Source: JBBQUN01 sp963717115
GTDB lineage: Bacteria; Actinomycetota; Acidimicrobiia; Acidimicrobiales; SZUA-35
Assembly: GCA_963717115.1 (NCBI GenBank)
Contig: CAVQVO010000001.1
Span: forward strand, 248,001 to 312,000
Length of the DNA stretch: 64,000 bases
Direction: 5' to 3'
Numbering within the stretch: the first letter of the stretch is position 1; every line of letters begins with the position of its first letter. The position numbers and the translations under genes were made by a program. Positions 17,257 through 30,130 of the stretch are shown piece after piece. Under the pieces are notes generated by a model that was given only the letters and a program-made list of their open reading frames with translations, was not told where the DNA came from and did not search any database.

Positions 17257-20200
17257 ATGAGGGTGGTGAGCAGAAGCGGGCGAAAGTTCCTGGCGTGCCT
17301 GGCATCGGTCCTGGTCGCAGCGTCGACGCTGGTCGTCGCGCCCCCGCCGGCGGGCGCCGCCAACCCGGTCCCGGTGCTGACGACCTTCGTTCCGATCCCC
17401 GAAAACGACATCCGTGACGCGCTGGTCGCCATGGCGGCAACGACGGGTCTGACCATCGGCAACCAGATCCAGACCACGATCTCGATCACGGTCGGCAGCG
17501 ATGGCGGCTACCTCTACTACGACCACTGGGAAGACGGCTTCGAGGCCGACATCGCCAACCCGATCCAGTCGACCACCGAGGTGTGGGGTGACGGCAACGC
17601 CGCCAACGGTGCGCCCCCCGGTTTCGCCTCCGACACCCTGCAGGCCGGTTCGGTGATCGTGCTCGACAACGGGGGCGCGATCACGACGCCGCGGGTCGCG
17701 TCGCAGCGACGCTTCGACGGCGGCGACAAGGTCGCGTCGAATCGCGGCTTCGCGCTCACCCGAGCGGGGTGGGAGACCACCTACGGCACCTTGCACGCCG
17801 GTGCGGTTTCGGCCTACGACACGACTCGCTTCGGCCGGAACTTCACGTTCCCGGTCGGGCAGAACATCGATTCGAACGAGGCCTTCGAGTACGCCGGTCT
17901 CTCGGTCATGGCGGCCCAGGACGGGACCGTCGTGCGGATCGACCGCAACGGCGACGGGGCGATCGATCGAACCGTGACCCTCGACCAAGGGGAGGCCACC
18001 TTCGTGAACGGGGGGATCTCGGCCGGTGGCACCCTGACGGCCAGTGCGCCGGTCGATGCCTATCTGATCACCGGCGACATCGGCGCCACCTTCGAAGGCC
18101 GCTGGTACGAGCTGTTCCCCGACTCGTTGCTGAGCGACACCTACGTCGCGGCGACCGGTACGACCGAGGTCGGGACCGAGGTCGCGATCTTCTTCTTCAA
18201 CCCGTCGAGACGGGCGATCACGATCGACATCGACCTCGCGACGGGGCCGACGAGCGTGTCGGTGCCCGCCCGCGGCTCGGCGTCGTACCTGCTCCCCGTC
18301 GGGAGCGGCGGTCGATTCCGTTCGCCGGGCAACCCGTTCCACGCCGTCTCGGCGACGGGGGCCTTCGGCGCCAACTCCTCCGAGAACGACTGGGGCTACT
18401 CCCTGGTGCCCGAACAGCTCCTCACCACGGGCGTGATCGTCGGCTGGGGCCCCGGCGCGTCGGATGGGGTGTCCAACATGAGTCCGGTCTGGGTGGCGCC
18501 GCTCGCCGACACCACGGTCTTCGTCGACTACGACGGTGATCCCTCGAATGGCTTCGACGTCTCCCGGGCCGTTCGAGCGTACGAGTCGGCCACGTTCTAC
18601 GACCCCGACGGTTCGATGACCGGGGCCCGCCTCTACACCACCGACGGGACGCCCATCACCGCGGCCTGGGGACAGGACCCACTCACCGCCAGCCCGGGCG
18701 CCCCGGCGCTGGACCTGGGTTCGGCGATCATGCCGTCGACCGCGCTCGTGATCGACAAGTCGGCGGTGCTCCAGGTCGATGCCGACGGCGATGGATTCAT
18801 CGGCCCCGGTGACACCTTGCAGTTCACCGTCGACGTCCTCGATGCCGCGGCCTTGGCGTTGACCAACACCCGGGTGCTCGACGTCCTGCCCCCCGAGCTC
18901 GAGTACGTCGCCGGGTCGACGCAGCTCGACGGCGTCGCCATCGCCGACGACACCACGGGGACGCCCTTCCCGCTCGACGGGATCGGCTACACGGTCCCGT
19001 TGATCGCTGCCGGGGGCAACGCCCGGTTCACCTTCGACACGGTTCTCTCCGAGCAGTGGCCGCTGCTGCAGACCCAGGTCCAGAACCGGGTGACGGCCCG
19101 GGCCACCGAGGCCTCCGGATCCGACTCGATCGAGCTGCCGGTGCAGATCGCCGCGCTCGGCATCGAGAAGCGCAACAACGCCACCGGTCCGGTGCGCCCC
19201 GGCGACGTCGTCGACTTCACCGTCACCATCGGCAATGCGGGGACGGCACGTGACACCGGGGTCGTGATCACCGACGTCCTGCCGGCGGGTCTCACGCTCA
19301 CGAACGCGACGCTGTCGCATTTCGTCGACGGGACGAGCGGCGCGGCGCTGGACTCGTTTCCTGCGGCGAGCTTTTCGAACTCCAACGGCTCACTGCCCTG
19401 GGCCACCCCGTGGACCGACGTGGATTCGGGCGGCGCCGGGGTCTCCTCGGGTGACGTCCGGGTCGTCAGCTTCGGGGGCAGCCAACGCCTCCGAGTTCGC
19501 AACGCCCTCAACTCGGCACGGCGCACGTTCGATGCCAGCACCTACGAGCGCCTCACGCTGAGCTTCGACTACTCCCGGCAGAGCCTCGACGACGAGTCCG
19601 AATACGTGGCTGTTCAGGTGTCGCGCAACGGCGGCGCCGCCTGGACGGAGTTGGCGCAGTTCGCCGGGCCGAACACCGACGCCGCCTTCCTGACCGCCAC
19701 CTACGACCTCAGCGCGTTCGCCAACTCGCCGTCGCTGATCGTGCGGTTCGTCGGCTCGGCCACGCTCGAGTCCGACGACACCGTCTACATCGACGAGGTG
19801 CGGATCTCGGCGCTCGAACGCAACCTGACCACGTCGCCGGCCGGAACCGGTCCGACGTTCGCGTCGGGACTCGATCTCTACCCGGGCGAGACGGCAACCG
19901 TCCTGCTCTCGACCACCGTCGACTCGAACGTCCCGGTCGGGGCTCGGGAGATCGTCAACACCGCATCGGTCGTCAGCGACGCCTCCGCCCCCCGTCCGGC
20001 GCTGACCCGTCTCGCCGTGGCCCTCGGGTCGATCGGTGATCGGGTGTTCGCCGACGTCGACGGCGACGGCATCCAGAACGGGGCCGAGTCGGGGATCGCC
20101 GGGGTGACCGTTCGCCTGTTGGACGGTGCCGGCGGCGCTCCTGGCGACCCAGTCGACCGACGCCAACGGGGACTATCGCTTCCCGGATCTGATCTCGGGT

Positions 20201-23200
20201 GAGCATCGCCTGGAGATCGACACCGCGACCCTTCCGGTCGGGACGACGACGGCGACCACCGACCGAGACGGGGTGCTCGACGACGGAACGGTCGTGATCC
20301 TCGGCATCGGCGAGGATGTCGACGACGCCGACTTCGGCTACCAACCCCTGGGCGTGATCGGCGACACGGTCTTCGCCGACGAGGACGGCGACGGCGTTCA
20401 AGACGCCGGTGAACCGGGCCTGGCCGGGATCACCGTCGACCTGCTCGACGGCTCGGGCACGACGGTCGACTCGACCACGACCGACGCAGGCGGCCGCTAC
20501 GCCTTCCCCGATCGGCCTGCCGGTTCGTACGTCGTGCGCGTCGACGTCTCGACCCTGCCCTCCGACACCACGACCCAGACCGCCGACCCCGATTCGATCG
20601 TCGATGCCCAGACCGAGGTGCTGCTGGCGCCCGCAGGGACGGTGACCGACGCCGACTTCGGGTTCCAGCCGCTCGGCTCGATCGGTGACACCGTCTTCGC
20701 CGACTTCGACGGCGACGGTCTCCAAGCCGGCCCGGACGTCGGTCTGCCGGGCGTCGGGGTCGACCTGCTCGACGGTGTCGGCGCGGTGATCGACGCCACG
20801 ACCACCGCCGTCGACGGCTCCTATCGGTTCGATGCGTTGCCGCGCGGCACCTACACGGTGCGGATCGATGTGGCGACGTTGCCGGCGCGAACGACGTCAC
20901 CGACCGCCGACCGGGACGGCTCACCCGATCACCGGACCACGATCCTGCTCGGACCGGGTCAGGACGTCGACGACGCCGACTTCGGCTATCAGCCGCTCGG
21001 ATCGATCGGCGATCTGGTCTTCGCCGACCACGACGGAAACGGATCCCGCGGTGCGGGCGAGCCCGCCCTGGTGGGCGTCACGATCGAGTTGCTCGATGCC
21101 GGCGGGGTCGTGATCGACACGGCGCTCACCGACGCCGCCGGCCGCTACCGGTTCGACGACCTCGCCACCGGTGACTACACGGTGCGTGTCGACCCCTCGA
21201 CGCTTCCCGTCCGCACGACGAATCCGACCATGGACCGCGACACCACCGCCGACGGCTCGACGGTGGTCGCGCTGGCCCCGGGTGAGGTCGTCGACGACGC
21301 CGACTTCGGTTTCCAGCCGCTCGGGACGATCGGGGACTCCGTCTACCGTGACGACGACGGTGACGGGACCAGGGATCCCGGCGAACCGGGGCTGGCGGGC
21401 GTGGTCGTGGAGTTGCTCGACGCCTCCGGTTCGGTGATCGGCAGCGACACCACCGACACCTCGGGCGACTATCGGTTCGACGACCTCCCCACCGAGGACT
21501 ACACCGTCCGGGTCTCGGCGGCATCCCTGCCCGCCGGTGTCACGACGCCGACGGCCGATCGTGATGCGGTTCCCGACGGTACGACCGCCGTCTCGCTGGC
21601 GCCGGCCGAGGTCGTCGACGACGCCGACTTCGGTTTTCAGCCACTCGGGTTCATCGGTGATCGCGTGTTCGCCGACCTGGACGGAGACGGATCGCAGGAT
21701 CCCGGCGAGCCCGGCCTGTCGGGGGTGACCATCGAACTCCTCGACGCCTGGGGCGCCGTCGGCGCCACCACCGTCACCGGTCCGTCGGGCGCCTACGGGT
21801 TCGCCGGGCTGGCCATCGGCACCTACACGGTTCGGGTCGACGTCTCGACCCTGCCGCCTTCGACCACCAGCCAGACCGCCGACCCCGACGCCGTCATCGA
21901 TGCCCGACACCAGGTCATCCTGCCGCCGGGGGCGTCGGTGACCTCGGTCGACTTCGGCTTCCAGCCCCTCGGCTCGATCGGTGACACCGTCTTCGCCGAC
22001 CACGATGGCGACGGCACGCAGGATCCCGGTGAACCGGGGATCCCCGGTGTCGGCCTCGAGCTGTTCTCGTCGACCGGCACGCTCCTCTCGTCGACGGTCA
22101 CCGACGGCTCCGGTGGATACCGGTTCGATGCGCTCCCGACCGGCGACTACGAGGTCCGCCTCGACCCGGCGTCGCTCCCGACCGCCACCACCACCCCGAC
22201 GCTCGATCGCGATGGCGTCCTCGACGGGTCGACGATCCTGAACCTGGCCCCCGGGGCGACCGTCGACGATGCGGACTTCGGCTACCAGCCGCTGGGTTCG
22301 ATCGGCGACACCGTGTTCGCCGACCTCGACGGCAATGGCGTCCAGGCCGCGGGTGAACCGGGGCTGGACGGGGTGACCGTCGACCTGCTGGACGGGTCCG
22401 GCGTGGTGCTCGCCACCGCCGTCACCGCCGCCGGCGGTGGTTACCGCTTCGACGCGCTGCCGACGGCGACCTACACGGTTCGGATCGACGAGGCGACCCT
22501 GCCTGCCACCACCAGGTCCCGGACCGCCGATCCCGACGGAACCGCCGATGGTCGCACCACCATCGCGCTGGCTCCGGGAGGCATCGTCACGAACGCCGAC
22601 TTCGGCTACCGCCCGCTCGGTTCGGTGGGTGACCGGGTGTTCGCCGACCTCGACGGGAACGGAGCGCCGGACGCGGGCGAGCCCGGTCTGCCGGGGGTGA
22701 CCGTGGAGCTGCGCGACGGCAGCGGCATCCTCGTTGCCGACACCGTCACCGACGCCACGGGTACCTACCGGTTCCCCGATCTCGCAGCCGGTGCCTACGA
22801 GGTCCGGATCGACGCGTCGACCCTGCCGGCCGGCACCACCAGCCCGACCGCCGATCGTGACGGGGTCCTCGATGGTGCGACGTCCCTGACGCTGGCGTCC
22901 GGAGCGGTCGTCGACGACGTCGACTTCGGCTATCAGCCGTTGGGCTCGATCGGTGACCTGGTGTTCGCCGATCTCGACGGCAACGGCTCACCGAGCCCCG
23001 GTGAGGCCGGGCTGTCCGGCGTCGACGTCGAGTTGCTCGATGCCGGTGGTGCCCTCCTGGCGACATCGACCACCGACGGCGCCGGTGCCTACTCCTTCCC
23101 GGGTCTGCCCGGTGGTGACTACACGGTGCGGATCGTCACCGCGTCGCTGCCGGCGACCACCACGACGCCGACCGGCGACCGCGACGGGGTGCTCGATGCG

Positions 23201-26200
23201 CAGACGAGCGTGACCCTGGCCCCCGGTGAGTCGGCCGATGACGTCGATTTCGGCTTCCAGCCCCTGGGTTCCATCGGGGACACGGTGTTCGCCGACGACG
23301 ACGGCGATGGCCTCCAGGACCCCGGCGAGCCGGGCCTGCCGGGCGTCACGGTCGACCTCCTCGACACCGCAGGCGCCGTGCTCTCGACCGCGGTCACCAA
23401 CGGATTCGGCCACTACAGCTTCGGGAGTCTTCCCGCAGGCTCGTTCACCGTGCGCATCGACACGTCGACGTTGCCGACCGAGACGACGACCGCCACCGCC
23501 GACCCCGATCTCGTCCTCGACGACCGGACCACCGTGGCCCTCCCGGCCGGCGGCTCGGTGGCAACGGCCGACTTCGGGTATCAGCCGTTGGGCTCGATCG
23601 GTGACACGGTGTTCGCCGACGACGACGGCGACGGTACGCAGGGCGGGACCGAGCCCGGTCTCTCGGGTGTCACGGTCGAGCTGCTCGACGGTGCGGGTGC
23701 CCTGATCGCCTCGACCTCCACCGACTCGTCGGGCTCCTATTCGTTCACGGGTCTCACCACCGGTACCCATGGCATCCGGATCGTCATCGGATCCCTGCCT
23801 TCCGACACCACGACCCCGACGACCGAGCGCGATCCGGTGCTCGACGGCGTCACCTCGGTGCTCCTGGGTCCGGGCGAGTCGGTGAGCGACGCCGACTTCG
23901 GGTTCCAGCCCGTCGGCGCCATCGGCGACACGGTGTTCGCCGACCACGACGGCGATGGTGTCCAGGACCCCGGTGAGCCGGGCCTGGCCGGCGTCTCGGT
24001 CGAGCTGGAGGACGCGGCAGGATCCGTGATCGCCACGACCGTGACCGGTCCGTCGGGCGCGTACTCGTTCACGGCGTTGCCGGCCGGTACGTATACCGTC
24101 CGGGTCGACACCGCCACATTGCCGGCCGACACCGTGACCCCCACCGCCGACCGGGACGGCCTGTTCGACGCGACGACCACCGTGACGCTGGCCGCCGGTT
24201 CCTCGCTGCTCGACGTCGATTTCGGGTTCCGGCCGCTCGGTTCGATCGGCGACACCGTCTTCGCCGACGGTGATGGCGACGGTGCCCAGGACATCGGCGA
24301 GCCGGGTCTCGCCGGCGTGGCGCTCGACCTGCTCGATGGCGCAGGCACGGTCCTGGATTCGACGACCACGGACTCGGGTGGCGGCTACCGCTTCGACGGG
24401 TTGCCCGCCGGCGACTACCGGGTCCGCGTGGATGCCTCGACCCTGCCGACCAACACCCGCACCCAGACCGCCGATCCCGACGGGGTTCCCGACGATGCCA
24501 CCGACGTGACGCTGGCGGCGGGTGCTGCGGTCGTCACCGCCGACTTCGGCTACCGGCCACTGGGTTCGATCGGCGACACGGTCTTCGCCGACCACGACGG
24601 TGACGGGATCCTCGATGGCACCGAGCCCGGGTTGGGCGGCGTGACCGTCGAGCTGCGAAACGCCGGGGGCGGACTCATCGACTCCACGGTGACCGATGCA
24701 TCGGGTCGCTACGGGTTCGACGGTCTCATCGCTCGCGACTACGTGGTGCGGGTCGATCCCTCGACCCTGCCGACCAACACGACCACCCCCACCGTCGATC
24801 GCGACGCGGTCGCCGACGGCCGGACGTCGCTGAGCCTCGCCGCAGGCGAGACCGTCACCGACGTCGACTTCGGGTTCCGGCCCCTCGGTTCGATCGGTGA
24901 TCTCGTCTTCGCCGATCTCGATGGCGATGGGGTGCTCGATCCCGGCGAGCCGGGGATCGCCGGGGTGACCGTCGACCGGGTCGACGCCGCCGGAACGACG
25001 GTGGGATCCACGGTCACCGACGGTTCCGGGGTCTACGGCTTCGATGCCCTGCCCGCGGGCGACCACGTCATCCGGGTCGTCGCGGCTTCGCTGCCGCCCG
25101 GGTACGACCACCCGACGGTGGATCGCGACGCGGTCGCCGACCGTGAGACGCTGGTGTCGCTGGCCCCGGGCCAGTCGATCGGTGACGCCGACTTCGGGTT
25201 CCGGCCGCTGGGTTCGATCGGCGACACCGTGTTCGCCGACCGTGACGGCAACGGCGTCCAGGACCCCGGTGAACCCGGTCTCGGTGGGGTCGACGTCGAA
25301 CTGTCGGACGGGGCGGGAGCGATCCTGGCCGTCACGACGACCGACGGCAGCGGTCGCTACGGCTTCGCCGATCTCGGCGCCGGCGACTACACGATTCGGG
25401 TCGTCGCCTCGACCCTGCCCCCGAGGACCGTTGCCGCCACGGTCGATCGCGATGCGATCGCCGATGGCACCACGACGGTCGGCCTGGGCCCGGCCGAGAT
25501 CGTCGACGACGCCGACTTCGGATTCCGGCCGCTGGGTTCGATCGGCGACACCGTGTTCGCCGACGTGGACGGTGATGGGGCGCGTGACGTCGGTGAACCG
25601 GGCCTCGCCGGCGTGACCGTGGAACTGGTCGACGATCTCGGCGCGGTCGTCGCCTCGACCTCGACCGATTCATCCGGCCGCTACGCCCTCGACGACGTTC
25701 CGGCAGGGACGTACACGGTGCGGGTCGTCGCCTCGACCCTTCCCGCCGGGACCACCACCCCGACGGCCGACCGCGACGGCGTTGCCGATGGCGAGACGAT
25801 CGTCGTGCTCGGCCCGGCCGAGGTGGTCGACGACGCCGACTACGGGTTCGTGCCACTCGGTGCGATCGGTGACCTCGTGTTCGCCGACGCCGACGGTGAC
25901 GGGATCCTGGATGCCGGTGAGTCGGGCCTGGCCGGCGTGACCCTGCGGCTCCTCGATGGTGCCGGGGTCGAACTCGCGGTGCAGACCACCGACGGTTCCG
26001 GTGGGTACCGCTTCGACGGACTCGCCGCCGGTGACTACGTCGTGCGGGTCGACGAGTCGACCCTTCCGCCTTCGACCACGACCCGAACGGCCGATCGTGA
26101 CGGAACCCTCGACGGTGAGACCGCCGTGACGCTGGCCCCGGCGTCGGTCGTGGCGACGGCCGACTTCGGGTATCAGCCGCTGGGTTCGATCGGTGACACG

Positions 26201-29200
26201 GTGTTCGCCGACCATGACGGTGACGGCGTGCAGGATCTCGGTGAGCCGGGACTGGCGACCGTGGTCGTCGAACTCGTCGACGGCGGCGGTTCCGTCGTCG
26301 CCACCGCCATCACCGATGCGCTGGGCGGCTATCGGTTCGACGGTCTGATCGCCGGTGACCACTCCGTCCGCGTCGAGGCCTCGACCCTCCCGGCGAACAC
26401 CACGACGCCGACGGGTGACCGCGACGGAACCGCCGACGGTGTCACCCTCGTGCCGCTGGCGCCGGGACAGGACGTCGACGATGCCGACTTCGGGTTCCAG
26501 CCCCGGGGTTCGATCGGCGACACCGTCTACGCCGACGACGATGGCGACGGCAGCCGCAATGGCGGAGAACTCGGCCTCGCGGCGGTGACCCTGGAGCTCC
26601 TGGACGGATCCGGCGCGCTCGCAGCCTCGACGGTCAGCGACGCAACCGGTGCCTACTCCTTCGCCGATCTGCCCGCCGGTTCCTACACGGTCCGGGTCGT
26701 GACCTCGACCCTGCCGGCGTCGACCACGACGGCCACCGGCGACCGTGACGGGGTGCTCGACGGGTCGACCTCGGTGACCTTGTCGCCGGGCGAGGACCTG
26801 AGCGACGCCGACTTCGGGTTCCAGCCGACCGGCACCATCGGCACGACGATCTTCGCCGACCTCGACGGCAACGGCATCCAGGATCCGGGCGATGACGGCC
26901 TGGCCGGCGTGGGGGTCGATCTGCTCGACCCCGCCGGCTCGGTCCTGGCCACCACCGTGACCAACGGGTTCGGCCACTACAGTTTCGGCTCGCTCCCGGC
27001 CGGGACCTACACGGTGCGCGTCGACCCCGCCACCCTCCCGGCGACGACCACGACCGGTACCGCCGACCGCGACGGTGTGCTCGACGGTCGGACGACGGTG
27101 ACGCTCACTCCCGGTCAGGCCGTTGGCGACGCCGACTTCGGGTACCGACCCCTCGGCTCGATCGGCGACACCGTCTTCCGGGACGACGACGGCAATGGGA
27201 CGCAGGGTCCGTCCGAACCCGGGCTGTCCGGCGTCACGGTGCGGCTGCTCGACGCCGCCGGGGCCGTCCTGGCGAGTGTTGCCACCGACGCCTCGGGCGG
27301 CTATTCCTTCACCGATCTTGCTGCCGGCTCCTACACGGTGGCGGTCGACTCGACGACACTGCCGCCCGGAACGACCGTCGCGACCGCCGACCCCGATGCG
27401 GTGCTCGACGGCCGAACGACCCTGAACCTGGCGTCGGGTGAGCTCGAGGTCGATGCCGACTTCGGCTTCCAACCGCGTGGCGTCATCGGCGACCTCGTGT
27501 TCGCCGATCTGGACGGCGACGGATCCCTGGACGCCGGTGAACCCGGGCTCGCCGGTGTCACGGTCGAATTGCTCGACGCAGCCGGCGCCGTCGTGGCCTC
27601 GACCACGACCGACGGCGCCGGTGGCTACCGGTTCGATGAGCTGCCGATCGGTGATCACACCATTCGGGTCGACGTCGTCACCCTCCCGCCCGGGGCGTCG
27701 ACCCCGACGTCGGATCGCGACGGCGTTGCCGACTCCACCACCGTCGTGGCCCTGGGTCCGGCCGAGGTGATCGACGACGCCGACTTCGGGTTCGTGCCCC
27801 TCGGCTCGATCGGGGATCTCGTCTTCGGAGACGACGACGGAAGTGGGACGTTCGACGCCACCGAGACCGGGCTCCCCGGCGTGACGGTGGAACTCCTCGA
27901 TGGCGCCGGGGTGGTCCTCGCCACGGCGGTGACCGACGCGGCCGGTGCCTACCGCTTCGACGGTCTCCGGACCGCCGACTACACGGTCCGGATCGATGTG
28001 GCGACCCTGCCCCTCGGTTCGTCCCTGCCGACGGCCGACCGCGACGGTGTGGCCGATGGGACGACGACCCTGACCCTCGCTCCGGCGACCGTCGTCGACG
28101 ATGCGGACTTCGGATTCCGGACCCGTGGGGCCATCGGTGACCGGGTCTTCCGCGACGATGACGGCAACGGCATCGCCGACGCCGGCGAGCCGGGCATCCC
28201 CGCTGTCGTGATCGAGTTGCTCGACCCCACCGGCGTCGTGGTTGCGTCGACGACGACCGACGCCGATGGGACCTACCGATTCGAGTCGCTCCTCCCCGGT
28301 GTCCACATCGTCCGGGTCGATGTCGGCTCGCTGCCGGGCGGCACCTCCACCCAGACCGCCGACCGCGATGCCGTACTCGACTCGTCGACCACGGTGACCC
28401 TCGCGACCGCCGAAGTCGTGACCGATGCCGACTTCGGCTACCGGGCCTTCGGCTCGATCGGTGCGACGGTCTGGTCCGACCCCGACGGCGACGGTTCGCG
28501 CGGCCCCGGTGAACCGGCGATTCCCGATGTCACCGTCGAACTCCTCGACGACGCCGGTGCCGTACTGGCGACGACCACGACCGATCCCGACGGGTCCTAC
28601 CTCTTCGATTCGCTGCCCGCAGCGACGTACGTCGTCCGGGTCGTGATCTCGTCCCTGCCCGGCAACACCACGACCCCGACCGCCGACCTCGACGGTGTGC
28701 TCGACGGCTCGACGACGATCGTGCTCGGCGCCGGTGAAGCCCTTCGGACGCCGTCGTTCGGCTTCCGGCCCCTCGCCGTGATCGGTGACACGGTCTGGTT
28801 CGACCGCAACGGTGATGGCGTCGAGGACGCCGGCGAACTCGGGGTTTCGGGCGTGACCCTCGAACTGCTCGACGCCGGTGGTCTCGTCGTCGCAACGACC
28901 GTCACCGACGGATCCGGCCGCTACCGGTTCGGCGGCCTGGCCGCCGGGGACCACACGGTCCGGGTCGACGTGGCGACGCTACCGCCGACGGCGCTGTCCC
29001 CGACCTCGGATGCCGACGGCGTCGCCGACCACCAGACCACGATCACGGTGACGGCCGGTGAGATCGTCGACCGCGTCGACTTCGGCTACCTGCCGGCTCC
29101 CGATACCGGTGACGTGTCGGTCCTGGTCTACGGCGATCTCGATGGCGACGGGGCCCAGAACAACGGCGAGTCCGGTGTCGCCGACGTCGCGGTCCGCCTC

Positions 29201-30130
29201 GTCGACGGTGCCGGGGGGATCGTTGCCCAGTCGGTGACCGGGTCCGATGGCACCGTGACGTTCACCGGTCTGGTCCCGGGCTCCTACACGGTCCGGGTCG
29301 ATCCCGACACCTTGCCGATCGGGACACGCACCCAGACCGAGGATCCCGATTCGGTCCTCGACCACGCGACCCCGACCATCGTCGTCGCCGGCGCCGTCGA
29401 TGGCCCGTCGGTGTTCGGCTATGCGCCCGACCCCGCGCCCGTGGGTTCGATCACGGGAACGATCTTCGACGACCTCGACCGCAACAGCGCCCGCTCGGTC
29501 GACGAGCCGCCACGATCGGGGATCGTCGTGATCCTCTTCGACGTCGCCGGGGTCGAACTCCGGCGCACCGTCACCGATGCCGACGGTCGGTACTCGTTCG
29601 ACGCACTGCCGATGGGTTCGTATGAGGTCGAGGTCGTCCCGCCGGCCGATCGTGAGCTCAGCCCTGCATCGAACGTCGACGGCGAATCGGAGTTCGGGAC
29701 GGATCGCCGCACCCGGGTGGAGTTGACGGCCGGCGGACAGGTCGAGATCGCCTGGGGTGGCCTGACGGCGCTGCAACCCAATTCCGGCACGACCACGGTT
29801 CCGCCGACGACCGCACCTCCGACGACCGCACCTCCGACGACGGCACCTCCGACGACGGCACCTCCGACCCTGACCTCCGACGACCTCCAGACCTCTGCAC
29901 CTCCGACCACGGCACCCCCGACCACCCGGGATTCGGGGGGCATCAGCCCGCAGGTCGGGGACTCCGCACAGGTCGAACGGTCGACGTCCGATGTCGGCTC
30001 GAGACCCCCCGGGTCACTGGCCTTCACCGGCACCGACGCCGGGTTCCTCGCCGCACTCGGCGGTTGGCTGCTGGCCATCGGGGCCGGGCTGGTGGTCCTG
30101 GCCCGGCGTCGTCGGCCCGAGCACGCCTGA
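17257..30130 (+). CDS. Giant LAFTG-anchored surface protein with ~30 SdrD-B-like repeats (one frameshift)
   Basis: About 4,290 residues in all. A signal peptide (cleavage near PAGAA) is followed by a ~480-residue N-terminal region with the YYDHWEDGFE motif seen in large secreted actinobacterial proteins. Two DUF11-like domains follow (GDTLQFTVDVLD, GDVVDFTVTIGNAG), separated and followed by a jelly-roll-like segment. Next come about 30 SdrD-B/Cna-B-like units from 20026 to ~29770, each opening GSIGDTVFADxDGDG with an EF-hand-like Ca2+ loop. A PPTTA-rich wall spacer and a sorting signal end the protein: LAFTG at 30017-30031, a hydrophobic helix, then RRRRPEHA. LAXTG signals are used by class E sortases; no sortase is in the window. 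The frame changes near 20140 inside unit 1, where one extra base splits the gene into 17257-20202 and 20126-30130. The unit-1 spacing of 325 instead of 324 bp points to a one-base insertion error. Likely an adhesin or a long calcium-stiffened fibre. Confidence 0.88.
20351..29098 (+). repeat. 27 tandem units of exactly 324 bp (SdrD-B-like coding repeat)
   Basis: From the unit starting at 20351, the GxIGD-type start recurs every 324 bp; I checked positions 20675, 24563, 26831 and 28775. That gives 27 units of exactly 108 codons with no indels, although the units differ in sequence. A preceding unit starts at 20026 (325 bp, carrying the frameshift). Two divergent units follow at 29099 (345 bp) and 29444. 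Confidence 0.9.
29804..29863 (+). repeat. 15-bp tandem repeat (PPTTA-type wall spacer)
   Basis: Four near-identical copies of CCGACGACCGCACCT encode a PTTAP spacer between the last repeat unit and the sorting signal. Cell-wall-spanning spacers of LPXTG-type proteins commonly look like this. Confidence 0.85.

Noticed and set aside
25670..28954. Very long open frames antisense to the surface-protein repeats (also 22988-25111).
   Set aside because: They repeat with the same 324-bp period as the sense gene and have no start site or protein-like composition; they are mirror frames of a repetitive GC-rich gene.
20026..29770. Regularly spaced repeats considered as a CRISPR array or satellite DNA.
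   Set aside because: The 324-bp units are fully coding and divergent, with no short repeat-spacer pattern.
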